Positions 1-10,614 are shown, numbered from the stretch's first letter. The stretch: 64,000 nucleotides of DNA from Siphonodentalium dalli (GCA_032622095.1 CP136063.1:218257982-218321981), one strand, 5' to 3'. Translations and numbers: made by a program. Notes: generated by a model not told the origin, from the sequence alone.

Positions 1-125
1 AAATCTAAGATGGCCACTGGCGGCCATGTTTTTTTTTCCGTATGACCCCAAAATGAATCATTCCGGTACAAATGTTGATGTCAACAGCTATGACAAATTT
101 CATAATGATCCGATCAAAGGTACGA
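1..125 (+). repeat. Interspersed repeat, copy A
   Basis: This stretch, opening with AAGATGGCC and followed by a T run and a CAAAATGA-type motif, has a diverged direct copy at about 19056-19165. The two share the order of the GGC..GCCATG block, the T run, the ATGACC..CAAAATGA block and a GTTAACATC-like block. It is a dispersed repeat of unknown class whose left end is cut by the window edge. Confidence 0.6.
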
Positions 126-608
126 CCTGTAGCCTCTATTGTTGACGCCGCCCGTACACACGCACACACGGACGACGGACGACAAAGCCATGGCAATAGC
201 TCAAACTTTACAAAGTAAAGTTGAGCTAAAAAGGGGGGTATCCGTAGTCCCATTGGGAGTCACACCTCTAGTTGGACCTGTGTTCGTTTATGTTCGTTTG
301 TGTTCGTTGTTTAGTAGGACCGGATGGCATAGCAGAAAGCGTAAAACTAAAAAACAGTGCAGCAATCGTGAAAACTTCAGCTTGGTATTTTGTCATTTAC
401 AGGTACTGCTTGGTGTATCAGCGATTATTGACAATTAGTGTTGACCCACTAATACTGCAGCCTTCATCTGGGTTTGGGGCTGGCGGATTTAGAATGAAAT
501 CAGGCAAAAAATTGCCAGAATATCTTTACTCTACTGTTTATCAAAAAAAAAATCAGGATTTTAGGAGAACTTAAGACACATTGTATCAATGCTCACTCCT
601 GCCCATGA
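126..608. other. Unassigned sequence
   Basis: I see no gene or repeat boundary here. There is a short CA-rich patch near 155-185. Two overlapping ~100-codon frames on plus (139-438, 272-574) have no recognisable motif and look like chance. Confidence 0.4.
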
Positions 609-782
609 CAACGCGACATTTGGAATCAATTATCTGATGAACTGAACAATTCTGAAACTCTAGAAAACTTTAAATACAAATTTAATTCCGACCTCCTACC
701 TGCAGCAGAAACAACACTCTCTGACCCTAAACTAATTAAATCCAAAATCTGTCACATCCGACATTTTGCAGTCCCTTCATGA
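609..782 (+). pseudogene. LINE reverse transcriptase C-terminal tail (fragment)
   Basis: A 57-codon frame, open from just after an in-frame stop and ending at the TGA at 780-782, reads DIWNQLSDELNNSETLENFK followed by FKYKFNSDLL-like residues. This matches the C-terminal tail of many non-LTR retrotransposon ORF2 proteins, where a WN-x-LP-x-EL segment is followed by a ..F-K-x-x-L.. helix. No reverse transcriptase catalytic motif remains upstream, so this is a 5'-truncated copy, the usual fate of LINE insertions. The motif is visible; the family is not resolvable from so short a piece. No poly-A tail is obvious. Confidence 0.5.
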
Positions 783-1627
783 ATTCCAGCATGACGGAAT
801 CACCGAAAATAAAGGAAACCCTATGTTCTACAACTTCTACCCCTAGAATTCAGGGTTTCTGTAATTTTACCAGTCGGTCTTCAGTCTTAAATCATTCAAT
901 GATGGAATCAGTTTTGTTGCTCTCCATTATACCTTTTCTAGTTGCATTATGTGTTTTATCAGATAGGGTTTCAAAGCAGGTTGAGATGACTTGAGCATAC
1001 TCCAATCTTGGTCGATGTTAACCATTGATATCCCAGCATTTGCTACATGTATCTAATTATATGTTGGTGTTTAAGCACTCTACTGTCTGTTTATGGTTTA
1101 ATAAACGGTCATGCAATTTTGGTTGTCCGTTTAAGCCATAGTCCATTCAGCCTTGATTGCACATGCACGATATATTCTAGCATACCTGAGCATACTGGTT
1201 TTTAAACGTGACATCGCACTGATCTTGACTGTGTATTTCGGCCTTGACCATTCACTTGTACTCACATTGTCAAAGCGAGATGCAAGTGCTGCATTTTGTC
1301 AAAGTAGCTAAACACACCAATCAAGATCAAAGAGTATCAAGTGACGTCAAAGGAAACACAATCGATGCCGACAACATAATCATGATTTGATTACACATGC
1401 ATCAGTTGTACTTTCATTTAACTCTGGGCGTATGAGATGTCTACCAGTAGTTCAAACTAAATACGAAAGTGATGTGTTATGGATGGATGGGGGAAAATTA
1501 ATCGAGGGAATGTGACCATAAAAGGTACGCTACCAACTCAGGCAACTGCCCTCCAAGCAGAAATTCTGTATTTTAAAATATTTATTATATTCAAATCGAG
1601 GCCTTAAGTCAAGTTAAGTCAACACCA
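783..1627. other. Unassigned sequence between LINE tail and TIR element
   Basis: Moderately AT-rich. The only frame of note (779-994, plus, 71 codons) has no recognisable domain. No promoter, splice or repeat structure stands out. Confidence 0.4.
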
Positions 1628-1666
1628 CCGAATTATGGGAGGCCCTTTTCACATTTATGATTTATT

Positions 1667-1790
1667 TGCGCTTAAGCGCAAATGATTTGCGCTTAAGCGC
1701 AAATCATTTACACTTAAGCGCAAATATGTGTCTATCAATTTATTTGCGCTTAAGTGCAAATCATTTGCGCTTAAGCACAAATAACTAACA
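1667..1790. repeat. Subterminal palindrome cluster (TTTGCGCTTAAGCGCAAA)
   Basis: At least four copies of an 18-20 bp palindrome centred on CTTAAG lie just inside the left TIR. Further copies occur at about 3397-3460, and a disrupted one spans 3445/4848. Arrays of short palindromes inside the termini are typical of transposase-binding subterminal regions; that role here is inference. Confidence 0.7.
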
Positions 1791-2087
1791 CTCCCTTACA
1801 TCCCTCAGATTGTGAATGATTGAGTCCATCTCATAGTATATTATCATGGGCCCATAGTAGTAGCCCCATACAGACTCGAAGAAGAAAAAAAAATTCCATA
1901 TGCATATCAGCATCTCTGTCCCTGGTGTCCCAAGAATTGGTGCCTCACTCCCAGAGCTCTAGTATATTTTATTAAAGGGACATCTCCTGCACAGATATAT
2001 ACCATTTCCATGGCCATAAATAGGGAATTAGGGGTTACTGGGGGTTTGCTTCCCTCATATGAGGGCCCCTTCCCACGCCCCTTCCCC

Positions 2088-2165
2088 CCTTGAGTCCGGA
2101 ATCCAGTTTTAAAATGACGCTGGAATCCGGAATCCAGCTTCAAATTGACCCTGGAATCCGGAATC
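2088..2165 (+). repeat. GGAATCCGGAATCCAG short tandem repeats
   Basis: Three spaced copies of a GGAATCCGGAATCCAG-like unit. An inverted counterpart lies at about 3190-3260, next to a CATATGAGGGCCCCTTCC motif that is also inverted between about 2055 and 3300. The pairing suggests an inner foldback within the 1634-4882 element. Confidence 0.55.
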
Positions 2166-2198
2166 CAGTTGCCCTAAGTTATCGACTTCTTAACCACA

Positions 2199-2350
2199 AC
2201 AGAATTATGGGTAATTTTTCAGGATTTAGTCGGAAATATGGCTTGTTGCCATTCATCGGAAAGCTCTCGGGGGAGCAGAATTATGGGTAACTTTTCAGGA
2301 TTTAGTCGGAAATATGGCTTGTTGCCATTCATTGGAAAGCTCTCGGGATT
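2199..2350 (+). repeat. ~76-bp direct duplication
   Basis: The block CAGAATTATGGGTAA..TTTCAGGATTTAGTCGG..GGAAAGCTCTCGG occurs twice in tandem with very few differences, which implies a recent local duplication. Confidence 0.75.
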
Positions 2351-2459
2351 TCAGCGATTTCACGTTCAGTTTACATGATATTATAGATCTTATATTCAAT
2401 ACAATGGAACCATGATCACCATGGAAACAAGCCTTTGGCTTTATGGTGTTATCCTTGGT

Positions 2460-2850
2460 TTTAAGAGGTTAGTACCCACCCCACCACCTCATCCCGCCAC
2501 CCATTGTATCTTATGCGCCGCAGGCGCTCGTATAGAGGTTAGTTATATATACGAGCGCCTGTGGCGCAGAAGATACTATAGGTGGCGGGATGGGGTGGTG
2601 GGTGGGTACTAACCTCTATACGAGTGCCTGTGGCGCATAAGATACTATGGGTGGCGGGATGGGGTGGTGGATGGATACTGACCTCTATACGAGCGCCTGC
2701 AGCGCATAAGATACTATGGGTGGCGGGATGGGGTGGTGGGTGGGTACTAACATCTATACGAGTGCCTGCGGCGCATAAAATACTATGGGTGGCGGGATGG
2801 GGTGGTGGGTGGGTACTAACCTTTATACGAGCGCCTCATCTCATCTCGGG
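2460..2850 (+). repeat. 69-bp minisatellite with one inverted unit
   Basis: Direct units of 69 bp begin at TATACGAGYGCCTG near 2547, 2617, 2686, 2755 and 2824, and each carries GGTGGCGGGATGGGGTGGTGG. A reversed copy of the unit lies at about 2467-2535, so the left end can fold on the array. The period is divisible by three, which is why the array reads as an open frame (2582-2914); I do not take that as coding. Confidence 0.85.
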
Positions 2851-3453
2851 GCGAGTTCTGTCCCGAAATGACAACCTACACGCTGTTTCTAGCAGCATAC
2901 CGGTAAACACGTGAAATTTATGGGAATCTAATTTCGATGCAATGGCCTTGACACTAATTAGGAACCGTAACTCTTGCCGGTTCCGGTAAATCTACACTTC
3001 GGACAACCATCGCAAATAATGACCGGAAAGATAAAGAGCACCGTATACAAACGAATATATACGGACTAAGTCCTATAAGAGTGTGCATCAGATTGGATCC
3101 CATATAAAATTCATGATATTATGATCTATTATGACCAAATGAGGAACCAAATCGCAATATTTCACCCGAAATGAAATCCGTTTATATAAATACATGAATC
3201 CGGAATCCAGCTTAATTTGTGTCTTGAATCCGGCGTACGGGCCCAAAATGGGTCGAATCCGGCAAACGAAAAGGGGGGGGGGGGGAAGGGGCCCTCTCAT
3301 ATGGTGGGGGCTATTTTATAAACTTTAGTGATGTGTTTAGGCCTGTGCCATTTAAAATTAATTCAGGGGGGATCAATGCATATTATTTTTTATTTGCGCT
3401 TAATCGCAAATGATAGAGGTTATTGGTGCTTAATCGCAAATATTTGCGCTTAA

Positions 3454-4840
3454 GGGTGATTTCACGGGAAGTGTAGCATGAAGGAATTGGACACATATCT
3501 CCCTTAAATTCATGTTCAGTGTATGACCAACCTACCATTCATTTTTAATCATATAAAGGTATATTTATGTGACCGGCGCAGCAAATTTCAGCTGAATATG
3601 ACTATTTTTTTGCAATTTTATGACCAGAAATGTGCATTTTTTTGACATTTTCTCTGTGCCAAACAGGAAATGGTCTCAATTATAAGGTGATTATAAGAAA
3701 ATATATAGTACAAAGGAAACAAGTTTCATACAGTAATTATAATCTAAGACATTCTGTTCTTATTAGTGAAAATTTCATGTAAAAATGTCAAAAATATGTA
3801 ATTTTATGTCAATTTTTGTTATTTTGGAGACATTCCGTTAAAAAAAAAAAAAAACACCAAAATCAAATCAACTACAGCCAGTATTGAGGAAAACACCATT
3901 AAATATGTCACATATGGTGTATTTTCAACAATAAGGATATGATATCTAATATAAATGTGCTATTATTTCTGTGATTTAAAATTAGTGATTTTTTTAGTTC
4001 TTTGATTAGCGATGACAAAAATTCCGTTAAAAAATGTCCTTTCCTGAACATGGCTTTTTCTGAAATTTTCTCATTACCAGCCACCTTAACAAGGAAAGTA
4101 AATTTTAATAATGGCATTAGATGGCATGACAGACATAACTGTCAGAAAGTTTAGTATGTAACACACTAGTATTAATGTAAAAAAAATTGATTTATCATTG
4201 TTTAAAAAAATGTCCTTTCCTGAACGATTTTTGACAATATGCATTGAGGTCATATATCGGAGGAAAAACACCTGTAATCACCAGTGCAATATATATCACT
4301 TGGGAACACATATCAAATTTCTCAAAAACCTTTCAAGTATTTTTTATAATTCTGTGGATTTTTAATTTGTAGAAGGCACACAAAAGTAGTGTTTTTGGGT
4401 TGTTTTTAACACTTTATTCAAATTTTTCATAAGTAACAGCAAGGCTTTTGACAAAATATGATCACTTCCAAACACTGAAAGTGGAATAACTTTGGAACCG
4501 AATAAATTTTTTAAATTCGGTAAAAACTGTTATATTTTAGAAGCTCTCCTCTGCAGCTTGAGACATATTGTGGTAAATGAGATCTCATCTGAAATTTTCA
4601 GTTGAATTCCCTGTTTACTGCTGCTGTTTTTTCATCTTTAATTTAAAGATGTTATAGTGATGCCTTGGTCACGATGGTATGATGTAACTTTTTAAACAAT
4701 GGTTCCCATGCTATAAATTTTGTGGAGATGTGTTCCCTGTATTCCAGCTACAAAATAAAAACAAAACGAAAGTGATTGAAGAAACTTCATTTTTGAGTGC
4801 ATTTGGCACTTTCCGTGCTACACTTCCCGTGAAGTCACCC
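3454..4840. mobile_element. Nested TTAA-target TIR element
   Basis: The left end is GGGTGATTTCACGGGAAGTG and the right end is its reverse complement with one mismatch. TTAA flanks both ends (3450-3453, 4841-4844). It has landed in the centre of one of the TTTGCGCTTAAGCGCAAA palindromes, so the uninserted target is known: GCGC-TTAA-GCGC. TTAA duplication is the hallmark of piggyBac-type transposons, and also of some Kolobok/Sola3 elements. The interior is AT-rich with no recognisable transposase. Confidence 0.75.
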
Positions 4841-4952
4841 TTAAGCGTAAATAAATAATAAATGTGAAAAGGGCCTCCCATACCGAATAATAACGCAGAC
4901 ATTGAATTGAATCTAGAATATGTTTACCGGTAGGTCCATAATTATTATCTAA

Positions 4953-5393
4953 AGAACACTTGTACTTGTAGAGAAGTTAGAGAAAGTACAGAGAAGAGCG
5001 GCAAGATTCATCAACAACAACTACAGAGACCGGGAAAAAGGCGCAGTAACCAGAATGATGGATGGCCTAAGGTTAGACTCACTAGAGATCCGCAGAAAGA
5101 TGAAGAGAATAGAACTCTTCGGCAAGGTGGTTGAGGGGATAATCCCAGCCATACACACACATGATTTACTAAAGGATAAGAAAGGAAGGAAAATTCGAGC
5201 AAAAAAGTTTCCAGACCACAAAAGTGATAACATAATTTCGAGCCAAGAGTGTATCAACTCACGATCGTTCGAACCAATAAGAGCCAACACGGAACAATAT
5301 AAAGATTCATTCTTCGTGATAACGATTAGGGACTGGAACAGTATAGAAGAATACGCATGCTCGGGGAATACAACAGGAGAAACACCAGAGTAG
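4953..5393 (+). pseudogene. LINE ORF2 C-terminal region (5'-truncated)
   Basis: The frame opens just after an in-frame stop at 4950 and runs to a TAG after residue ..GETPE. It contains KLEKVQRRAARFINNNYRD, then a DSLEIRRKMKRIELFGKV segment, a charged linker, and Y-x-x-SFFVITIRDWNSIEE. This is the conserved region after the reverse transcriptase fingers and palm in CR1/Jockey-like LINEs: QRRAARF, then LxxRR, then an SFF-x-RTIRDWN motif. The palm motifs and endonuclease are absent, so the copy was 5'-truncated on insertion. The frame is otherwise unbroken over about 147 codons, which suggests a fairly young insertion. The clade is not certain. Confidence 0.8.
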
Positions 5394-5485
5394 TAGCAAC
5401 GACGCGACAACAGCCGAGAGGCTCCTGCGCCGGAATAATACAGATACAGATGGACATTATGGTACGAAACGTCTGTCACCAACAC
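5394..5485 (+). mobile_element. LINE 3' untranslated tail
   Basis: Sequence immediately after the LINE stop codon. It is the natural place for a 3' UTR, but no poly-A or short tandem tail is seen, so the 3' boundary is a guess. Confidence 0.35.
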
Positions 5486-5890
5486 CTGAAGTTGAACACT
5501 GTCACTGGCAACAGCTGAAGACTACAAGATGAATTTGGAAAAAAATGGGTTGTCAAACACCAATTTCTCAAATATACTTTACTCTTTGTGTTTGTTGAGA
5601 CTTTAAGCAGCGGATATTCTGTACTTTGATCCCATTTCCCTGCCAAAACGCACTTAAAAACAAACGGAAATTGGAAAGCGAATTGCTGATGGGCGCAGCC
5701 ATTGTTGTTGTTGCTGTTGTTATAATTTCTCAGTTTATTAAAAAGAACCAGGGCAATAGCGCTACGAAGCTCTCCCAGCGTAATTACTCTAACGGTTTCG
5801 GTTATTTGGGACACGATTTTCGTCGATTCTGCCTCGATTTGCTGGTCAGAAATTATCACAGGGTCTTTTATGCAACATATTACACGCCAT
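5486..5890. other. Unassigned sequence with GTT-rich patch
   Basis: Contains a short GTTGTTGTTGCTGTTGTT tract near 5703 and overlapping frames on both strands (5476-5859 minus, 5626-5892 plus) without recognisable domains. Confidence 0.35.
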
Positions 5891-6260
5891 AGCGCGGGCC
5901 CTATCTTTACCTAATGGATTTTCCAAGTCAATTAAAAAGCGTGCATCGGAATGGTCTATTAATCATTTGGAGGGGTGTTAAGGGGTGAAAATGTTTAGAT
6001 ATAAAAAAAAAAGTTCAACAAACGTTGTTCAACTTATTATCTAAATATTTCCTATTGGATAACTACTCGTCAATGCGTGGTGCTAATTAGAAAAGAAAGG
6101 GGCGAAAATCGGGACAGATGTTCAAGATTGATCTGAGTTGAGGGACATCTCAATGTTCCATTCCGATCGATACATGACCATTTCGATAAGAAATGAGAAT
6201 TTGTTCATTCACCGAAGCAGCACGTAGAAAGCAATGAACACCAATATATATAGTGAAATG
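5891..6260 (+). repeat. Repeat core preceding satellite (uninserted copy)
   Basis: Close relative of 36845-36938 plus 37572-37860, sharing ACCTAATGGATTTTCC, GTGCATCGGAATGG, CATTTGGAGGGGTGTTAA and the AAAGTTCAACAAACGTTG block. Here the GGGGTGTTAAGGGGTGA site at about 5973-5988 is intact. In the other copy the same TTAA is filled by a 633-bp MITE. Confidence 0.85.
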
Positions 6261-6925
6261 TTCAGATAATAAGTTTAACCCTTTCTTACTAAAGCATCAT
6301 TGGTGAGTAGTTATCCCATAGGAAATGTTCAAATAATAAGTTAACCCTTTCTATACGAAAGCATCATTGATGAGTAGTTATCTCATGGGAAATGTTCAGA
6401 TAATAAATTTAATCCTTTCTTACTAAAGCAACATTGATCAGTAGTTATCCCATAGGACATGTTCAAATTATAAGTTTAACCCTTTCTATACGAAAGCATC
6501 ATTGATGAGTAGTTATCCTATAGGAAATGTTCAGATAATAAGTTTCCTTTCTATACCAAATCATCATTAATGAGTAGTTATCACATAGGAAATGTTCAGA
6601 TAATAAGTTTAACCCTTTCTATACTAAAGCATCATTAATGAGAAGTTTTCCCATAGGAAATGTTCAGATAATAAGTTTGACCCTTTCTATACTAAAGCAT
6701 AATTAATGAGTAGTTATCCCATAGGAAATGTTCAGATAATACGTTTAACCCTTTCTATACTAAAGCATCATTGATGAGCAGTTATCCCATAGGGAATGTT
6801 CAGATAACAAGTTTAACCCTTTCTATACTAAAGCATCATTGATGAGTAGTTATCCCATGGGGAATGTTAAGATAATAAGTTTGACCCTTTCTATACTAAA
6901 GCATCATTGATGAGTTATCCTATAG
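6261..6925 (+). repeat. ~67-70 bp satellite array, block 1
   Basis: About ten tandem units of the form GTTTAACCCTTTCTATACTAAAGCATCATTGATGAGTAGTTATCCCATAGGAAATGTTCAGATAATAA (shown in pieces: AACCCTTTCTATACTAAAGC, ATCATTGATGAGTAGTTATC, CCATAGGAAATGTTCAGATA). The same satellite recurs at 31036-31771, 36019-36835 and 37880-38540. Confidence 0.9.
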
Positions 6926-7477
6926 TCATCATGACTAAGATTTTAATTTAGTCAGAATGAATAAGAAAAGTTAGTTGAGTTACGGACACAAATTTGACTT
7001 ATCAATCTTAGTCATAATGACTAAGGGTTTTTTTTCCTCAGTTTGAGATCTGATAACCTATATAGAATATATGACCGATGTATCTGATTAGGTTATACAG
7101 GTGAGGCACATCCTAAATTCATCTATTGTAATTATAGTCAACTATAATATGTAAATGTGGATATATCTCTTTGAGAGTTCGATACAAGAGGCATAACCCA
7201 ACACCATATCTCACAAAAATGATTCAAAAACAGCTAGTGTGGTACCGGGTACCATGTTTGATATGTGGCCAATTATCATGTCTCGATCCGTGCGAAAGAT
7301 TCATCGTGATGACACAGTCATGATAATGGAGTTTAAAATACATTCAATTGGTCTAAAGTTTGTTATGGAGGAGCGAGTAATCACGTTAATGTCATTTACA
7401 AAGGCAACTTTCCAAAATTAAGTCAGCGTAAAAGATTGCAAAACAATCTTTTTATTGGGAGACCGAACATTTGTTGT
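6926..7477. other. Unassigned; small inverted repeat near 6928-7030
   Basis: TCATGACTAAGATTTT near 6930 and AATCTTAGTCATAATGAC near 7003 form a loose inverted pair. The frame at 7239-7421 has no recognisable motif. Confidence 0.35.
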
Positions 7478-7735
7478 AATACCCTGTGCCAATGCATTCT
7501 CTATTATATGCGAGTCGACCATAGGTCGCCTCGCATATATAAGAGAATGCATTGGCCTAACAATTTTTCATCATTTGTTATTATTTGTTTTACAATGTTT
7601 TATAATTTTAATAATTTTTTCTTATATTCTTTAACAATTTTATAATTTCACCCATACAGAGCCCCAGACAAACATGAGCTGACGACACTCAGTACACATG
7701 CTTCTATATATGTTTGGGGCTCCCTGCAGGGTTAT
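7478..7735 (+). mobile_element. Hairpin MITE (TA-target type), right-truncated copy
   Basis: Begins TACCCTGTGCCAATGCATTC and folds into the hairpin CCAATGCATTCTC../..GAGAATGCATTGG around a GTCGACCATAGG loop. It continues through the AT-rich body and the CCCATACAGAGCCCC segment (inverted relative to the full copy) to CCTGCAGGGT, where homology to the intact element at 47770-48137 ends. The distal hairpin is missing. Confidence 0.75.
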
Positions 7736-7744
7736 TGACAAAGA

Positions 7745-7878
7745 AAATGGTGCAGCCAACTTACATATGGAACACAGTGACTGCCATTTTTGTTTTACGT
7801 ATACCTGCATGGGGGAACCGGCTGTAAGTTAGGGTTAACAAACAATGGCGGTTCCGCTCGAGATACGGACTTTTGGGA
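7745..7878 (+). repeat. Interspersed repeat interrupted by MITE (left part)
   Basis: TTTTGTTTTACGTATACCTG..GGAAC..CTGTAAGTTA..GTTAACA..CGCTCGAGATACGGAC matches the uninterrupted copy at 14230-14345 and a reverse-oriented fragment at 11630-11690. The continuation after the inserted element is at 8644-8690 (GGGAATGGAAC..GTACATA). Confidence 0.75.
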
Positions 7879-8643
7879 ACAGACATGACAATTGGAACTT
7901 ATTCCCTATTCCTTATTCCTTATTTTCAAAAATGTCGCTTTCGACCGATTTGACGGCATGGGTGGGTGGCCTGCCCCAAATACCACCTAGAAACACCCCG
8001 ACCCCCACCCATCACCCCCGGGGGTGCCACCCCGAGGGGGTGAAAATGGGGTATGGACCATTTTCGAGAACGGTAAGGATTTCGACCGATTTGACGGCAT
8101 GGGTGGGTGGCCCGCCCCAAATACCACCTAGAAACACCCCGACCCCCCACCCATCACCCGGGCCCGGGTCGAAATCCTTACCGTTCTCGAAAATGGTCCA
8201 TACCCCATTTTCACCCCCGGGGGTGATGGGTGGGGGTCGGGGTATTTCTAGGTGGTATTTGGGGCGGGCCACACACCCATGCCGTCAAATCGGTCGAAAT
8301 CCTTACCGTTCTCGAAAATGGTCCATACCCCATTTTCACCCCCTCGGGGTGGCACCCCCCGGGGGTGATGGGTGGGGGTCGGGGTGTTTCTAGGTGGTAT
8401 TTGGGGCGGGCCACCCACCCATGCCGTCAAATCGGTCGAAATCCTTACCGTTCTCGAAAATGGTCCATACCCCATTTTCACCCCCTCGGGGTGGCACCCC
8501 CGGGGGTGATGGGTGGGGGGTCGGGGTGTTTCTAGGTGGTATTTGGGGCGGGCCACCCACCCATGCCGTCAAATCGGTCGAAAGCGACATTTTTGAAAAT
8601 AAGGAATAAGGAATAGGGAATAAGTTCCAATTGTCATGTCTGT
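7879..8643. mobile_element. Foldback MITE with 9-bp target duplication (MULE-like)
   Basis: Termini ACAGACATGACAATTGGAAC and its exact reverse complement are flanked by CTTTTGGGA on both sides (7870-7878, 8644-8652). The interior is almost entirely inverted: GC-rich blocks containing TCGGTCGAAATCCTTACCG, CACCCCC..GGGGGTG and GGGCGGGCCACCCACCCATG, repeated about every 142 bp and mirrored about a centre near 8160. The 9-bp TSD is characteristic of Mutator-like elements; with no transposase present the assignment is inference. The several ~65-180 codon frames here are by-products of low-complexity GC-rich repeats. Confidence 0.85.
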
Positions 8644-8690
8644 CTTTTGGGAATGGAACCTTGTTGGTACATACAGGTCAATTAATTATA

Positions 8691-9242
8691 CACGATAGTG
8701 CAATAGCGATATCATTCGGACTCCTTTCAGACTCGTTCGAGCTTTGTTTGTCAGGATTAATAAGCAAATTGGTGCTTTGGTTCTGAATTCTAGAGGTGCT
8801 CGCAGCGATAGCGTGGGCAAAAATCAATGAATGTAATGTCGACTGTGGCTCAAACACATTTTCAAGCACGTGTCACGTATATATACCATCGGAACTCAAA
8901 ACATTTACAAGTACGTGCCACGAATATACGATGGCAGTCTTATAGATGTCACTGCAACAATGAAAACTGTTCTTCGATTTTTTAATCTCGGGTTACATTG
9001 TTCAGACGTCTTCGTTGATAGTTGTTGTCTCTTTATTGTGCCAGTCATCAACATTTCTCCCTCGTCTGTTTGAACATAATTCAGGAAAGTTCAATTATTT
9101 ATTTGATGTTGACACCTATACTGTATGGGTGCCAATAGAGAGACTACTCGAGTTTTGATCAATTGTGCACTGAATCAGGAATTTCAGTCTATCAACCATC
9201 CTTGATAAATATAGGTTGACATTGCATGTGCCTGTGCTATAG
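8691..9242. other. Unassigned sequence
   Basis: No gene or repeat recognised. A diffuse duplication CACGTGTCACGTATATATACCAT / CACGAATATACGATGG occurs near 8866-8930. Confidence 0.35.
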
Positions 9243-9251
9243 GGGTATATG

Positions 9252-10605
9252 TAGTCCAAGTCTTCTCGTACTAAAGCCGGCTAAGATATTGGGATGGAGG
9301 TGCCGGTCTTTAGTCCGAGTTCGTCCCGTATAGTCTCTTATGACACGACTTACGCCCACGATCTGTGGCGGGAATCTGTGTTGTATTTTACTCGATTTAC
9401 CTAATAAATCAATACATGATGCTATATACACCGGAAAGAGAGACATCTTATGGCCATAATGGTGTATAATAATCTAACTTTCATGTTACATTACGCATAG
9501 AATATTCCGGTTGATTGTCACCAACATCGCTGTTTTTATATTTTGTTTACTTAACTGAAAGCCGAAGTCAGGTTCCGAAGAATTCCGGCATTGTCCGCTG
9601 GGTATTCTAGTTTCCGTTTCTATATATAGCGCGGGGTTTTCCGATCAAAATGGCGAAAACCGATCGCCCCAAAGTCCAGTTTCCTATGTGCTTTGAGAAC
9701 AATTCCCGCACTAAAAACTTAATGACATAATGGAGGATCAGAACGGTAGTTTTGTTGACAATTTTCGCAAGCAACTTGTCAAAATTGGAACAAATTAGAA
9801 CTCTTATGTCTGACTTGCCATGCGTGTGATGTGCATTTTGATTTGTGTGTTGATAAAATAATCGGAGAACCGAATCACACAGTTTCGAAATATAGTTCTT
9901 CCGTTTCAGTGGGACTTTTCAAACTTAAGGTTCAAAATGTATACACATTTTGTTTGACTTTTTGTGTGCATAACAAGAGCAATATATTGCCCTGTTCGCT
10001 TAGTATATATCTTAATTTCGCGGAAGTCCACCAAATGTGGGTGAAATGTAGCACCATATAAGGCATATTATTTATTCTAATGCTCGTTGTGTTTACACTG
10101 TTTTAAACTTTGAGAGGGTTGTAATCCCGTAATTTATTTAATGTATTACATTTATATCTCCAATGTTTAATTAATCTATTTATTTTTTATTTATTGACAC
10201 ACATAATTACGATTACAATGGAGAATTCATCGTAATTTTCGTTGTTAGTCCAAAATCTACGGAATATTTTCAACGGAAAATGCCGAACACAGTTCGCGAG
10301 GTCAACTGAGTTCGCATACTTTAAAAAAATTGTAAACATTGCGATAAATGTCTCTTTTCGCATTAAATTACCGCTTTCAATTCACAACTGGTATGGGTTT
10401 CAGATCAAATAGCATGTCTTCTGTTGAAAATATCCGTTTATTGTCGCAATTGTGATATTTTATTTCATATAATTCTGGTTTTATTTGAGCGGGTCAATAA
10501 CGCTTAAGTCGTGTCATAAGAGATTACACGGGACGAACTCGGACTAAAGACCGGCACCTCAATCCCAATATCTTAGCAGGCTTTAGTACGAGAAGACTTG
10601 GACTA
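9252..10605. mobile_element. 1.35-kb TIR element with 9-bp target duplication (MULE-like)
   Basis: The left terminus TAGTCCAAGTCTTCTCGTAC and its reverse complement on the right belong to inverted repeats of about 105 bp, including CCGGTCTTTAGTCCGAGTTC and CTCTTATGACACGACTT. GGGTATATG lies outside both ends (9243-9251, 10606-10614). Long TIRs with a 9-bp TSD fit Mutator-like elements. No transposase is visible. The interior holds a TATATATA box near 9621 followed by short ATG-initiated frames, which might be captured host sequence. Confidence 0.85.
9621..9738 (+). promoter_or_regulatory. TATA-like element followed by small ORFs inside the TIR element
   Basis: TATATATAGCGCGG at about 9621 is followed by ATGGCGAAAACCGATCGCCC (start near 9650), a 26-codon frame MAKTDRPKVQFPMCFENN.. 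that ends at the TAA near 9728, and then by a second ATG frame MEDQNGSFVDNF... Farther down, a frame through 9801-9850 reads CLTCHACDVHFDLCVDK, cysteine-rich but not assignable. It could be a captured 5' gene end. No splice sites are clear. Confidence 0.25.
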
Positions 10606-10614
10606 GGGTATATG

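Larger units (their letters stand above)
1634..4882. mobile_element. Non-autonomous TIR DNA element with 6-bp target duplication
   Basis: The left end begins TATGGGAGGCCCTTTTCACA and the right end is its reverse complement. The inverted repeats run about 50 bp with few mismatches, into a TTTGCGCTTAAGCGCAAA palindrome. The sequence CCGAAT lies directly outside both ends (1628-1633 and 4883-4888), a perfect 6-bp target-site duplication. The element is 3249 bp, but 1387 bp of that is a nested TTAA element (3454-4840). It encodes nothing recognisable, so it would depend on a transposase supplied elsewhere. The superfamily is not clear: TIR and TSD are seen, classification is not possible from memory. 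Confidence 0.75.

Noticed and set aside
2582-2914. 110-codon ORF (VAGWGGGWVLTSIRV)
   Set aside because: It follows a 69-bp minisatellite whose period is a multiple of three.
5021-5485. 154-codon minus-strand ORF
   Set aside because: It is the antisense shadow of the LINE ORF2 fragment on plus.
7845-8609. Several GC-rich ORFs on both strands, up to 182 codons
   Set aside because: All lie inside a foldback MITE of low-complexity mirrored repeats; frames exist on both strands at once.
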